NCBI RefSeq assembly: GCF_003097235.1
Contig: NZ_QEQQ01000004.1
Span: 164,239 to 228,238, forward strand
Direction of reading: 5' to 3'
DNA length: 64,000 nt
Source of the DNA: Pseudomonas sp. CC120222-01a
Lineage (GTDB): Bacteria > Pseudomonadota > Gammaproteobacteria > Pseudomonadales > Pseudomonadaceae
This document shows, piece by piece, positions 9,007-18,697 of this stretch (positions are counted from its first letter, which is position 1; each line of letters begins with the position of its first letter). Made by a program: the position numbers and the translations under genes. Below the pieces are notes generated by a model. The model saw nothing but the letters and a program-made list of their open reading frames with translations. It ran no database searches and was not told the origin of the DNA.

Positions 9007-9163
9007 GGTGTTTCTCCTGATGGTCGTACGGTCATGCCTCAAGGGCGAAAGAGCCAGGGAACGCAGGCCGTAGGGCTTGTTCGTTCGGGCTGGGTCATTT
9101 GGCCCCAGGGATGTATCCCGGGCGTATCAGGAGAACGAAGGTTTTGTATGCGAGTAGGCGTGG

Positions 9164-9197
9164 CAGGCGCGTTGATACAGAACGATACAAGCGCCTG
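9164..9197 (-). terminator. Possible stem-loop after the membrane-protein gene
   Basis: CAGGCGC plus TTG (9164-9170, 9172-9174) pairs with CAA plus GCGCCTG (9188-9197), giving a 10-bp stem with one bulged base and a 13-base loop. It lies 16 bases beyond the stop codon of the gene that ends at 9213 on the minus strand. No T-run follows, so it could be an RNA 3'-end or processing signal, or the upstream region of the RiPP operon. The tetramer-like repeat GATACA occurs on both sides of the loop. Confidence 0.35.
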
Positions 9198-9212
9198 TCT
9201 GGAGTACAGAAG

Positions 9213-9977
9213 TCAGCGGCGGTCCAGCAACTTGGCCAGGGCGAAAGTCGCCACCACGGCCAGCACCACGGCAGCGGCAATGGCCGGCACGGTGCCCCAT
9301 TGCTCGATGAAGCTGTTCACCGTCAGGTAGAACCCCAACACGCCCACGCCGCCAATGGCGTTGCCGCGCACGATCGCGCCCAGCTCATGGTGCCCGCCCT
9401 GAACATGGGCGAACACCGCCAGCGGCCAGGCAATCACCGGGATCGGCGCCAGCAGGCCGCTGGCCACCGGGCCGAGCCACTCGGCACTGGCAGTGATCGC
9501 CACCAGCAGCGCGGTGGCCGTGAGCATGCGCATCGGGATCACCCAGCGTGGCAGTTGCACCACCTTGGCGGTACCGGTGGGCGCCGGTTGCGAGGTGACG
9601 ACGATGATCAGGCTGAGCAGCGCCAGGGTCACCACCACCGAAAGCGCCACCCAACCCAGGTGGCTCATCAAGGCAGCCATGGCCGCGTAGACCGCCAACG
9701 CGGCGATGCAGCCGGGGAATGCGCCGATCCGCCGCGTCACCCGGTAGTAGAACAGGTAGGTCGCCTGCACCGCCGCCAGGCCGGCCAGGGCCCCCGGTAC
9801 GGCCTGCAAGGCAAAGCCAGGGCCCTGTTCGAGGCTCAGGAACAGCACGACCAGGGCTGAAGTGACCGGCAGGCCGGAGAGCAGCCCGCCGATTTGCGTG
9901 CCCCAACGTTTGGCCGCCAGCGAGATGGCCAGCATGAGCGTGGGAGTGATGAGGAACTTGAGGTAAAAGGCAGTCAT
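9213..9977 (-). CDS. Multi-pass inner-membrane protein, unknown function
   Basis: The 254-residue protein is almost entirely hydrophobic with about seven or eight predicted membrane helices: the first spans residues 4-22, then 30-46, 57-76, 88-106, 108-130, 150-165, 172-195 and 210-245. A conserved-looking GGLLSGLPVTSALVVLF segment near residue 31 resembles small permease-like unknowns. I do not recognise the family. It stands between the RiPP operon and the isochorismatase gene on the same strand, but the 206-base gap to the precursor gene argues against co-transcription. Its ribosome site is weak. Confidence 0.75.
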   Translation of the reverse strand: MTAFYLKFLITPTLMLAISLAAKRWGTQIGGLLSGLPVTSALVVLFLSLEQGPGFALQAVPGALAGLAAVQATYLFYYRVTRRIGAFPGCIAALAVYAAMAALMSHLGWVALSVVVTLALLSLIIVVTSQPAPTGTAKVVQLPRWVIPMRMLTATALLVAITASAEWLGPVASGLLAPIPVIAWPLAVFAHVQGGHHELGAIVRGNAIGGVGVLGFYLTVNSFIEQWGTVPAIAAAVVLAVVATFALAKLLDRR

Positions 9978-10065
9978 GGGGAGCTAGCGCGTTTCGATAA
10001 GGAAGGGGGCCAAATGCATCGGCGTCCCCATGCTAAACGATGCGCGCTGGCTTTTCGCGGTTTTC

Positions 10066-10554
10066 TCAGAGGCCCGACTGCGCGATCTCGGCCATCACCT
10101 CGGCCCGCGTAATCACGTTGCCGAAATGGTGCTTCCAGAGGTCGGTGCCCAGCTTGCCGGAGCGGTCCAGCGAAGAGCCGACGGTCAGGTCGGTCACCAG
10201 GGTCGGGCAGAGCCCGGCATCGAACAGTGCAAAGCCTGCCGCCAGCACGCAGGTTTCGGTCTGCATGCCGCAGACCAGCACGCGCTCCACGCCCAGCTGG
10301 CGGATGTAGGCGATGGTCTCGGCGGTCTGGCCGTAGCCATGCTTGATGAACACCTGGTCCACCTCGACCAGGCACTCGTCCTCGGCTGCCGGGTGCCAAC
10401 CGAGCTGGCGCTGGAACGGCGTCACCTGCTCATCGTGCAACTCGACCGAGGCGATCGACGGAATCCTCGCTGACAACAGGCGAATCCCGTCTACCAGCCA
10501 TTCGGGTGGGCTGAAAGTGGACTGGACATCAACGATGAGCAGTACCTGCTGCAT
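10066..10554 (-). CDS. Isochorismatase-family cysteine hydrolase
   Basis: A 162-residue hydrolase with the catalytic triad of the family: Asp in LLIVDVQ near the start, Lys in VFIKHGYGQT, and the nucleophilic Cys in QTETCV. Family members cleave amides such as nicotinamide or N-carbamoyl compounds, or isochorismate. The short length and the GYGQT sequence fit the nicotinamidase-related group, but the substrate cannot be told. The ATG at 10554 follows an aggagt ribosome site; the frame is open further upstream without one. It is divergent from the next gene, a PAS-GGDEF protein. Confidence 0.88.
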   Translation of the reverse strand: MQQVLLIVDVQSTFSPPEWLVDGIRLLSARIPSIASVELHDEQVTPFQRQLGWHPAAEDECLVEVDQVFIKHGYGQTAETIAYIRQLGVERVLVCGMQTETCVLAAGFALFDAGLCPTLVTDLTVGSSLDRSGKLGTDLWKHHFGNVITRAEVMAEIAQSGL

Positions 10555-10673
10555 GAACGACTCCTGAATGCTAAAAACGGCCGCGGAGTATATCTGTTTG
10601 AATGGCCGCTGGTGGAACCTGCCCACCCCTGTGTATGCTGGCCACGCCCGAGCCCGATGCAGCGGACGCCCCT

Positions 10674-11525
10674 ATGCCTGTTGACCTGCAAGCACTTTAC
10701 CCGAAGCTGATCCAGCTGATGCTCGACACCGTGTTCGTGGTCGACCGGGACAACACCATCGTGTTCGTCAGCAATGCCTGCGAGGCCTTGCTCGGTTACC
10801 GCGCCGACGAGCTGATCGGCACCCCGATCACCCGCTACATGCACCCCGAAGACCTGGACGCCACCCGGGCTTCGATCATCCGGGTGATGAACGGCCAGTC
10901 CCACAGTGACTTCCGCAACCGCTACCTGCGCAAGGACGGTGGCGTGGTGCACATCCTCTGGTCGGCCTTCTGGTCCGAAGAGGTAGGCGCGCGCATCGGC
11001 GTGGCGCGCAACGTCACGGCGCTTACCCAGGCCGAGCTGGAATTGCGCTTCCTCGCCCACCACGACCCGCTGACCCGGCTGTGCAACCGCTCGCTGTTCA
11101 GCGAACGGCTGGCCAGCGCCCTGCGCCAGGAACGCCCGTTTGCACTGCTGTTCCTGGACATCAATGACTTCAAGGGCATCAACGATGTGCATGGGCATGC
11201 CATCGGTGACCAAGTGTTGTGCGCCGTCGCACGGCGCCTGGAGGACTGTGTCGGCCAGCAGGACACGGTGGCGCGCATGGGCGGCGACGAATTTACCGTG
11301 CTGCTGACCGGCCTGAGCGCGGCGGGCGCGGTCGCCGATAAGATGGCCCAGATCCTCACCGCCATGGCCGCGCCGCTGACCAGCGGCCAGCGGGCGCTGC
11401 CCATGCCGTCCTGCAGCATCGGTGTAGCCTGCTATCCCACTGATGGCGCAGACATCGACTCCTTGCTCAACTGCGCCGATGACGACATGTACCGCAAGAA
11501 GCGGCGCCGTTCCGTGGCCGGGTGA
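10674..11525 (+). CDS. PAS-GGDEF diguanylate cyclase
   Basis: This is a soluble 283-residue protein. Residues about 10-115 form a PAS domain with a PAC-like end, and residues about 125-283 the GGDEF domain with an intact GGDEF active site at 203-207. It should make cyclic di-GMP from two GTP. The inhibitory I-site (normally RxxD five residues before GGDEF) reads GQQD here, so product inhibition is probably lost. No membrane segment is present. The start is uncertain: in-frame ATGs also occur at 10602 and 10635, and none has a strong ribosome site. Confidence 0.88.
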   Translation: MPVDLQALYPKLIQLMLDTVFVVDRDNTIVFVSNACEALLGYRADELIGTPITRYMHPEDLDATRASIIRVMNGQSHSDFRNRYLRKDGGVVHILWSAFWSEEVGARIGVARNVTALTQAELELRFLAHHDPLTRLCNRSLFSERLASALRQERPFALLFLDINDFKGINDVHGHAIGDQVLCAVARRLEDCVGQQDTVARMGGDEFTVLLTGLSAAGAVADKMAQILTAMAAPLTSGQRALPMPSCSIGVACYPTDGADIDSLLNCADDDMYRKKRRRSVAG

Positions 11526-11610
11526 GCCGCCGCCGGTAATGGCTGCCGGCGAGGCGCCCGCTGTGGCATCCTTTGCGCCCCGCAAGACAGGCCCACACAG
11601 GTACCCCGCC

Positions 11611-11907
11611 ATGACCCAAGCCACCGACCAGGCATTCTACGACCGCGCCGATGCGCACATCGACCTGGCCAACCAGCAGCTCGACACACTTGCCGATATC
11701 GGCAAGGTCAGCGCCTCGATGACTTTCGCCGCCAGCCGCTTCAGTGCCTGGCTCAGCGCCCGCAACTTCAAGTCCGGCGCCGAAATGGCCGCCGCACGCG
11801 AGGAAATCCTCAAGTACTTCAGCGAACAGTACCGGATGATGCTGGAAGACAACGTCGACGAGTACATCGAGCAGTTCGACCGTTACGTGCTGGGCAAGGA
11901 CAGCTGA
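11611..11907 (+). CDS. DUF3144-family small protein
   Basis: This 98-residue, acidic, helical protein looks like the DUF3144 family (AFYDRADAHIDLANQQ at the start, SARNFKSGAEM in the middle, YFSEQYRMMLEDNVDEYIEQF near the end). No signal peptide or membrane segment is visible. The function of the family is not known to me. It begins 85 bases after the cyclase gene and may be co-transcribed with it. A REP doublet follows 50 bases after its stop and probably ends the transcript. Confidence 0.8.
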   Translation: MTQATDQAFYDRADAHIDLANQQLDTLADIGKVSASMTFAASRFSAWLSARNFKSGAEMAAAREEILKYFSEQYRMMLEDNVDEYIEQFDRYVLGKDS

Positions 11908-11958
11908 GTTTCACACCGGCAAAGGTATTGCTCATTCTTTAAAAGCTGGCGCGATCCC

Positions 11959-12045
11959 CTGTGGGAGCGGCTTTGGCCGCGAAGCAGGCGACGCGGTGGA
12001 TGGCACCGGCGTTGCCGGTGTTCGCGGCTAAAGCCGCTCCCACAG
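11959..12045. repeat. REP doublet (REPIN-like hairpin)
   Basis: The arms 11959-11983 and 12021-12045 are 25-base inverted repeats of the form CTGTGGGAGCGGCTTTGGCC(GCGAA), with a single-base difference. They enclose 37 bases that contain a smaller inverted repeat (CACCGGC...GCCGGTG). The arms are a variant of the Pseudomonas REP sequence seen elsewhere in the window. Confidence 0.85.
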
Positions 12046-12093
12046 TGTCCTCTGTTAAATCAGATAACAGGTTGCTTCGCGCGTCATGTGCAC

Positions 12094-12182
12094 CTGTTCT
12101 TCTGTGACTGGCGCCTTGCATCTGCTTGCGCATACGTGCAAGGGTAAAAAAGGAACGTCAGTCACCAGAAAAGGAAGAACAG
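12094..12182 (+). other. Three-tier dyad, candidate structured leader RNA
   Basis: Three pairs of perfectly complementary segments are nested in order: CTGTTCTTC (12094-12102) with GAAGAACAG (12174-12182), GTGACTG (12104-12110) with CAGTCAC (12159-12165), and CCTTGCA (12114-12120) with TGCAAGG (12137-12143). The loop is 16 bases. Such nesting of 9, 7 and 7 bp is unlikely by chance. The right arm covers aaggaag, the only ribosome site for the small reading frame at 12189, and mtlD lies 290 bases on. A regulatory leader or small RNA is likely; its signal is unknown. Confidence 0.55.
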
Positions 12183-12188
12183 CACCTC

Positions 12189-12383
12189 ATGCTCGGAATC
12201 ACACGTATCCATCGCTATGTGCGCCCATTGTCTGCCAGCCAAGCTGCAGCCAGTGGGCGTGAATCCAAAGTCGCCCGCCTTGCCTGCAAATTCCTCGCCC
12301 TCCTCTGCACACCCCGCGCCGTACCGCCCTACCTCTGGGTCAAAGCCGAGCGCCCCCCTGTAGATCGCATGCCCCCTACCTGA
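12189..12383 (+). CDS. Possible small basic protein
   Basis: This is a 64-residue reading frame with an ATG preceded at about 12 bases by aaggaag. The product is basic, rich in Arg, Ala and Pro, and has one moderately hydrophobic stretch (residues about 29-38). It matches nothing I know. The only other support is the structured element directly upstream, which would mask its ribosome site. The remainder of the 12046-12471 interval holds that structure and no other gene that I can see. Confidence 0.3.
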   Translation: MLGITRIHRYVRPLSASQAAASGRESKVARLACKFLALLCTPRAVPPYLWVKAERPPVDRMPPT

Positions 12384-12471
12384 CTGCCCACGCTGCAGTC
12401 GACGCGCATTAGCTCGCCATTCAGCCGCTGAAGGCGAGGTGTTTCACGCCAAAAAAAGGGGCAATACCCAC

Positions 12472-14646
12472 ATGATCTTGTTTCAGGGCAACAAAATTCT
12501 CAGCGCCATCTTCGATATGGATGGCACGATGTTCGACACCGAGCGCCTGCGTTTCAGGACGTTGAAACAGGCCTCGCTGGAAATCTACGGCAAGGCCTTG
12601 AGCGAACAGACGCTGATCGGCTCGCTGGGCCTGAGTGCGAAAAAGGCCGAAGCCCTCGCCAAGGCCCACAACGGCGAAGACTTCCCCTATGCGCAAATTC
12701 GTCAGCGCGCCGATGAGCTGGAGCTGGAGTACGTGCGCAATCACGGCGTACCGATCAAGCCAGGCTTGCTGGAAGTGCTGGAGCGGCTGCGCAAGTCCGG
12801 CCTGACCCTGGCGGTGGCCACCTCCAGCCGCCGTGCGATTGCCGAGGAATACCTGATCAATGCCAACGTGCTCAAGTACTTCGACATCACCGTTTGCGGC
12901 GATGAAGTCAGCCAGGGCAAGCCGCACCCGGAAATCTTCCTGCGCGCTGCCCGCGCCCTCAATTGCGCGCCCGCTCAGTGCTTCATGCTCGAAGACTCGG
13001 AAAACGGCCTGCTGTCGGCCATCCGCGCCGAAGGCCAGGCGATTCTGATCGAAGACATCAAGCCGCCTGCGCCCGAGGTCAAGGCGGGTGCGCTCAAGGC
13101 CTACCGCAGCATGCACGGGTTCCTCGCCGACCTGAGCGAATGCGTGCCCGACCTGGGCATGCCAGAGCTCGCCGAGCCCTTCCCGGCCTCGCTCAACCAG
13201 TTCCGTGTCGGCATCCATGGTTTCGGCGCCATCGGCGGCGGTTACCTGACCCAGGTGTTCGCCCACTGGGACGGCTACACCCGGCCTTGCGAAATCATCG
13301 CTGCCACCCGCTCGCGCATGCTCAGGGAAACCGTTGCCGCGTTCGGCCGCTACAGCGTGCGCTACGGTGCCAGCGCGTTCGACCAGACCGTCGAAAATGT
13401 GCGCATGATCGACATGGACGATGAGCAGGCGGTGATCGACATGTACAACGCCGCCGAAATCATCGGCCTGAGCCTGCCCGAACAGGCGATCCAGCAGCAG
13501 GCCAAGGTGATTGCCAAGGGCTTGCTTCAGCGCTTCGAGCGCCGCGGTCGTGAGCTGACCCTGCTGATCGTGCTCAACAAGATCGGCGGCGGCGCGTTTG
13601 TCCGCCGGCAAGTGCAGGCGCAGTTGGCGTTGCTGTGTGCACCCGAAATCTGCAAGCAGGTACTGGAAAAGACCCACTTCGCCGAAACCGTGGTCAGCCG
13701 CATCGTTTCCAAGATCAGCAACGATGCGCTGGTTCGGCAGTTGCGCATCAAGTCGCAGATGTTCCAGAACAGCCTTGAGGACGAACCAGCGCTGGCAAAA
13801 CCGACCGCCGAGTACCAACGGCTGATCAGCCACTTCAGGCCTTTCGCCCAGTCCAGCAATGCCCTGAGCCAGTTGCATCTGGTGCTGTTCAACAGCGAGC
13901 CCGACATGCCGCTGTATGTCGAGCGCGGCGGCGACTTGCTGGAGCGGCTGCGCCAGGTGAAAACCGTCAGCGACATCACCCAGATCCAGATCATCAAGAA
14001 CCGCTTGTGGAATGGCCCGCACGCCATCATCGCCTGGTACGCCAGCCTGCTGGGGCACACCTGGGTCGGCCAGGGCATGGGCGATGCCCGTGTGAGCGCG
14101 CTGGCCGAGCGATTGATCCATCAGGAAGTGGCGCCCGCACTGGTGGCCGAGTATCCGCAGATGGCCGACGTGGTCGAGCGGTTTGCCAATGCGTTTCTTG
14201 AACGCTGCAAATCTTCGTTCAAGGACCCCTGCGCCCGTGTGGGCCGCGACCCGATGCGCAAGCTGCAGCGCAACGAACGCATCCTCAGCAGCATCGACCT
14301 GGCCCGCAAGCACGGCATAGACACGCCGGCCCTGACGTTGGGGGCGGCACTGGCCATTCACTATGCGTTGCGCTGCAACCCCAGCAAAGACCGCGAGGCG
14401 CAGCTGATGAAGCAGCTCTACAGTGCCAGCGGCGAACAGGTCGAGGCGGTACTGACCCATGACGGCGATTACCACGGCAAGCCCTATCCGGGGCTGGACC
14501 CGGTCGATGATGCGCCGATCATCGCCAGCATCGCCGTCCACTTCCGGCGCCTGCAGCAACGCGACAGCGCCGAGTGGAGCACCGCGCCTGTCGCAAACAG
14601 CGGCCCGGCCAGGCACGTGCCTGGCCATGACGCCGTGCTCAGCTAG
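12472..14646 (+). CDS. mtlD: Bifunctional mannitol-1-phosphate dehydrogenase/phosphatase
   Basis: This 724-residue fusion has an N-terminal HAD phosphatase (residues about 10-215) with the catalytic D15-M-D17-G-T motif. The C-terminal mannitol dehydrogenase-type domain begins with an NAD(H)-binding GFGAIGGG at 250-257. This architecture is known from Acinetobacter baylyi MtlD, which reduces fructose-6-phosphate to mannitol-1-phosphate and then dephosphorylates it, making mannitol as a compatible solute under salt stress. No mannitol transport or catabolic genes are adjacent, which supports biosynthesis. The ATG has an aagggg site; a GTG 33 bases upstream is a less likely start. It converges with the P-type ATPase gene, overlapping by 4 bases. 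Confidence 0.9.
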   Translation: MILFQGNKILSAIFDMDGTMFDTERLRFRTLKQASLEIYGKALSEQTLIGSLGLSAKKAEALAKAHNGEDFPYAQIRQRADELELEYVRNHGVPIKPGLLEVLERLRKSGLTLAVATSSRRAIAEEYLINANVLKYFDITVCGDEVSQGKPHPEIFLRAARALNCAPAQCFMLEDSENGLLSAIRAEGQAILIEDIKPPAPEVKAGALKAYRSMHGFLADLSECVPDLGMPELAEPFPASLNQFRVGIHGFGAIGGGYLTQVFAHWDGYTRPCEIIAATRSRMLRETVAAFGRYSVRYGASAFDQTVENVRMIDMDDEQAVIDMYNAAEIIGLSLPEQAIQQQAKVIAKGLLQRFERRGRELTLLIVLNKIGGGAFVRRQVQAQLALLCAPEICKQVLEKTHFAETVVSRIVSKISNDALVRQLRIKSQMFQNSLEDEPALAKPTAEYQRLISHFRPFAQSSNALSQLHLVLFNSEPDMPLYVERGGDLLERLRQVKTVSDITQIQIIKNRLWNGPHAIIAWYASLLGHTWVGQGMGDARVSALAERLIHQEVAPALVAEYPQMADVVERFANAFLERCKSSFKDPCARVGRDPMRKLQRNERILSSIDLARKHGIDTPALTLGAALAIHYALRCNPSKDREAQLMKQLYSASGEQVEAVLTHDGDYHGKPYPGLDPVDDAPIIASIAVHFRRLQQRDSAEWSTAPVANSGPARHVPGHDAVLS

Positions 14647-16604
14647 GGCTGCAGCGCCGGCACCGTATTGCTCTGCCCGAGCCGTTCGTCATAGCGCAAC
14701 AGGCGCCCGGCGTTGGTCAGCACCAGCAGCGTGCTGAGGTTGTGCAGCAGCGCGGCGATCATGGCGCCCGCTGCGCCCAGCAGGCCAAAGGCGGCGGCAA
14801 CGACGATCGCCAAGGTCCAACCGAGTCCGATCAGCACATTCACCTGGAGTGTGCGTCGGCATTCGCGGCTGAGGCGGATACAGGTGGCCAGGCGCCGCAG
14901 GTCGCCGTTGATCAGCACGATATCTGCTGCGGCCAAGGCAATGTCGGCACCGTTGGCGCCCATGGCCACCCCGACCACACCGGCCTTCAGCGCCAGCGAG
15001 TCATTGATGCCATCCCCTACCACCAGCGGGCGGAAGCCCAGCTGCAATTCCTGGTTGACGTGGTGCATCTTGTCTTCCGGCAGGGCTTCAGCCACCACGC
15101 GCGTCATGCCGACCTGCTCGGCAATGGCCTCGGCGACACGGCTGCGGTCACCGGTCAGCAGCAACTGACGCCGCAGACCAAGCTCGCGCAGCTGCTGCAT
15201 CGCCTCGGCAGACTCTGCCCGCACATGGTCGGCCAACAGCAGCCAGGCGAGGAACTGCCCGTTCAGCGCCAGGCCGGCAATCGGGCCGTCATGCTCGGGC
15301 ACCGGCGGCACCTGCAGGCCCAGTTGGCGGAACAGCTCCGGGCGCCCCAGGGCCGCTTCACCCTCAGCCGTGTGCGCCACCACACCAAAGCCCTGGCGTT
15401 CGTGGATGTCCAGCAGGGCCAGATGCTGCTCATGGGGCACCAGCGCTGCCAGGGCCCGGCTGACCGGGTGGCTGCTGGCGGCGCCGAGGCTGGCCGCAAG
15501 GTTGACGATATCGGCCTCGGGCAAGCCTGCCGCAGTGCCGACCACGCTGCGCAGGCGCAGGTCGCCGTAGGTCAGCGTGCCCGTCTTGTCGATCACCAGC
15601 GAAGACAAATCGGCCAGTTCCTCAAGGAAGGCCGAACCGCGAATCAGGATGCCATGCCGGGCAGCGACGGCAATGCCTGCCACCGCCGTGGCAGGCGCCG
15701 ACAGCACCAGCGCGCACGGGCAGGCAGCCACCAGCACGGCAAGCATGGCCTGGGCATCGCGGGTGATGAACCAGGTCACCGCGGCAATCAGCAAGACCAG
15801 CACCAGATAGCGCCCGGCGTGGCGTTCCAGCAGCCGGGTGATCGGTGGTTTGGCCTGCTCGGCGCGCTGCATCAGGGCGATGACCTTACCCAGGGTGGAG
15901 TCATCGCCTACCCGGGTTACTTCAACCCGCAACAGACCGTCCAGGTTGATCGACCCCCCATGGATATCCATGCCACTGGCCACTTCCAGCGGCACCGCTT
16001 CGCCGGTAATCGGCGCGGTATCCAGGCTGGCCTGGCCTTGCAGGACGCGGCCGTCAGCCGGCACACGATCACCGGCGCGCACCTCGACCTGGTCGCCTGG
16101 CTTGAGGCTGGCGTTATCGACCTCGCGCACCTGGCCATCGGCATCGATCAGCCGCGCATGGCTGCGGGTCAACTGCCCCAGCGCGGCAATGGCCTCTTGC
16201 GAACCCAGCACGCTGCGCTCTTCGAGCATGTGGCCAAAGATCATGATGATCGGCAGCAGTGCCGCGGTGGCGAGGTCGCCGGTCGCCCAGGCCCCCAGCA
16301 TGGCCAGGGCGATCAACTGATCGGTGAGGCCATGCAGGCTGGGGTGCAGCAGGCTGTACCAGGCCGAGCGCAACACCGGAACGGCCACCAGCAGCGAGGC
16401 GCCGCCCAGCAACAGCTGGCTGACCCCTTCCTGGGTCGGTGCCAGCCAGCGCCAGACCAGCCCCAGTGCCAGTAACCCGAGGGCCAGCATCGCCAGGCTA
16501 AGCTGGCGTGCGGCCGTGCGCTGCTCGGCCTGGGACAGCAGGCCGGACGTGAGGTGGGTGTGGGCATGGTGATGATGCCCGTGACCACAATGATGAGTAC
16601 TCAT
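14643..16604 (-). CDS. His-rich heavy-metal P1B-type ATPase
   Basis: A 653-residue cation pump. The N-terminus has 9 His and one Cys within the first 17 residues and no HMA domain. Key motifs are all present: TGEA (200-203), CPC in the transport helix (C295, C297), DKTGTLT with the phosphorylated D339, the SHP motif, and GDGIND. The CPC motif fits Cu, Zn, Cd or Pb. In my hand alignment the TM8 Asp of the ZntA type is replaced by His-Asn (LLHNLSTLL), and the TM7 Lys by Trp, so a classic zinc pump is not assured. It is the last gene of a four-gene operon with three SPFH proteins, 37 bases after the previous one. Confidence 0.93.
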   Translation of the reverse strand: MSTHHCGHGHHHHAHTHLTSGLLSQAEQRTAARQLSLAMLALGLLALGLVWRWLAPTQEGVSQLLLGGASLLVAVPVLRSAWYSLLHPSLHGLTDQLIALAMLGAWATGDLATAALLPIIMIFGHMLEERSVLGSQEAIAALGQLTRSHARLIDADGQVREVDNASLKPGDQVEVRAGDRVPADGRVLQGQASLDTAPITGEAVPLEVASGMDIHGGSINLDGLLRVEVTRVGDDSTLGKVIALMQRAEQAKPPITRLLERHAGRYLVLVLLIAAVTWFITRDAQAMLAVLVAACPCALVLSAPATAVAGIAVAARHGILIRGSAFLEELADLSSLVIDKTGTLTYGDLRLRSVVGTAAGLPEADIVNLAASLGAASSHPVSRALAALVPHEQHLALLDIHERQGFGVVAHTAEGEAALGRPELFRQLGLQVPPVPEHDGPIAGLALNGQFLAWLLLADHVRAESAEAMQQLRELGLRRQLLLTGDRSRVAEAIAEQVGMTRVVAEALPEDKMHHVNQELQLGFRPLVVGDGINDSLALKAGVVGVAMGANGADIALAAADIVLINGDLRRLATCIRLSRECRRTLQVNVLIGLGWTLAIVVAAAFGLLGAAGAMIAALLHNLSTLLVLTNAGRLLRYDERLGQSNTVPALQP

Positions 16605-16641
16605 CGCGCGCAGCTCCAGAAATGGGAAAAAGGCATCGAAC

Positions 16642-17668
16642 TCATTGCGCTGGCCCCTGCAGGATCATGTGCCCGGCATCCTCTTTGTTGACGGTGGTGA
16701 CCGACCCGGCACGCGCCAGAATCGCTGGCACGCGCTCACGGTAAAGGCGCAGCAACAGCTGCGGATCCTGCTGCTGGGTCAGGCCAACGATCGTTGCGGT
16801 GGCGGCCTGGGCGCGGGACAGCCGCTCGCTGGCTTCGGCCTCGGCCACTTGCACGGTGCGGTCGGCGGCCTGGGTAGCCTGCTGCAGTTGGCGCGCAGCA
16901 TCATTACGGGCCCTGGCCACTGCCTGCTCGGCCTGCTGGCTGGCGGTGAGCACCGCATTGAAGGCGCTGACGGCCGACCATGGCAGCGACGACTGGATGT
17001 CGACCCGCACCACCTCGACCCCCAGGCTGGCGCCCGCCGAACGCAGCCGAGCCAGGCTGCCATTGATGCCCTGCTGCAGGTCGCCGCGCAGCCGTTCACG
17101 CTGGTCAGCCAGCCCGGCATCACCGCCAACCAGCTCAGGGCGTGCGACCAGGATGGCGTCCATGTCGCGCGAGGCGCAGATCTGCACGGCGTTACGCTCC
17201 ACAAGGCGGTCCAGCGCAGGCTCCACGTGTTGCCCCTGGCGCGCGTAGGCATAGGGGTCGCTTACCGTGTAGAACACCCGCACGTCCAGCTGCACCGCCC
17301 CGGCATCGCCGGTCAGCAGATAACCGGAACCAGCGGTGGCATCGCTGGCCAACGTGCCGTCCTTGTCGGACTTCTGCGCAAGCTCCGAGCGCAACAGCAG
17401 CTCCACCCGGCGTTCGCTGACCCGCGCCGCCGAGGGCAGCATCACCACCTGCTCGAAAGGCTCTGGCCAGGCCAGCAACAAGCCCGCGTTCTGGATGCGC
17501 TCCTCGGCACCCAGGCGCAAGACCACCGCACGGTATTCCGGGCCTATCTGACGCACATTGCCAAACAGCCAGCCCAGCGCCGCCAACAATGCCACCACGT
17601 ACAGCGCTATAAAGCCGATGCGCCCCGATTGCAGCCAGGGGCCGGCGGGCAGCCTGGCCGACAACGGC

Positions 17669-17682
<14 letters not shown>
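16642..17682 (-). CDS. Membrane-anchored SPFH protein, HflC/HflK-like (third of triad)
   Basis: The 346-residue protein has a short cytoplasmic start, one membrane helix (residues about 23-41) and an SPFH/band-7 domain (about 45-230), followed by an Ala/Gln-rich coiled coil (about 230-300: ASQQAEQAVARARNDAARQL and onward). SPFH proteins form large cage-like rings in the membrane and HflKC regulates the FtsH protease. It is not the housekeeping HflK, because the neighbours differ: here it overlaps the preceding SPFH gene by 14 bases and precedes a metal ATPase. It probably assembles with the other two SPFH proteins. Confidence 0.85.

Positions 17683-18693
<1,011 letters not shown>

Positions 18694-18697
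<4 letters not shown>

Noticed and set aside
12421..14628. A 735-codon minus-strand frame opposite mtlD
   Set aside because: The plus strand encodes a complete HAD-mannitol dehydrogenase with motifs; the opposite frame is an artefact of high GC content.
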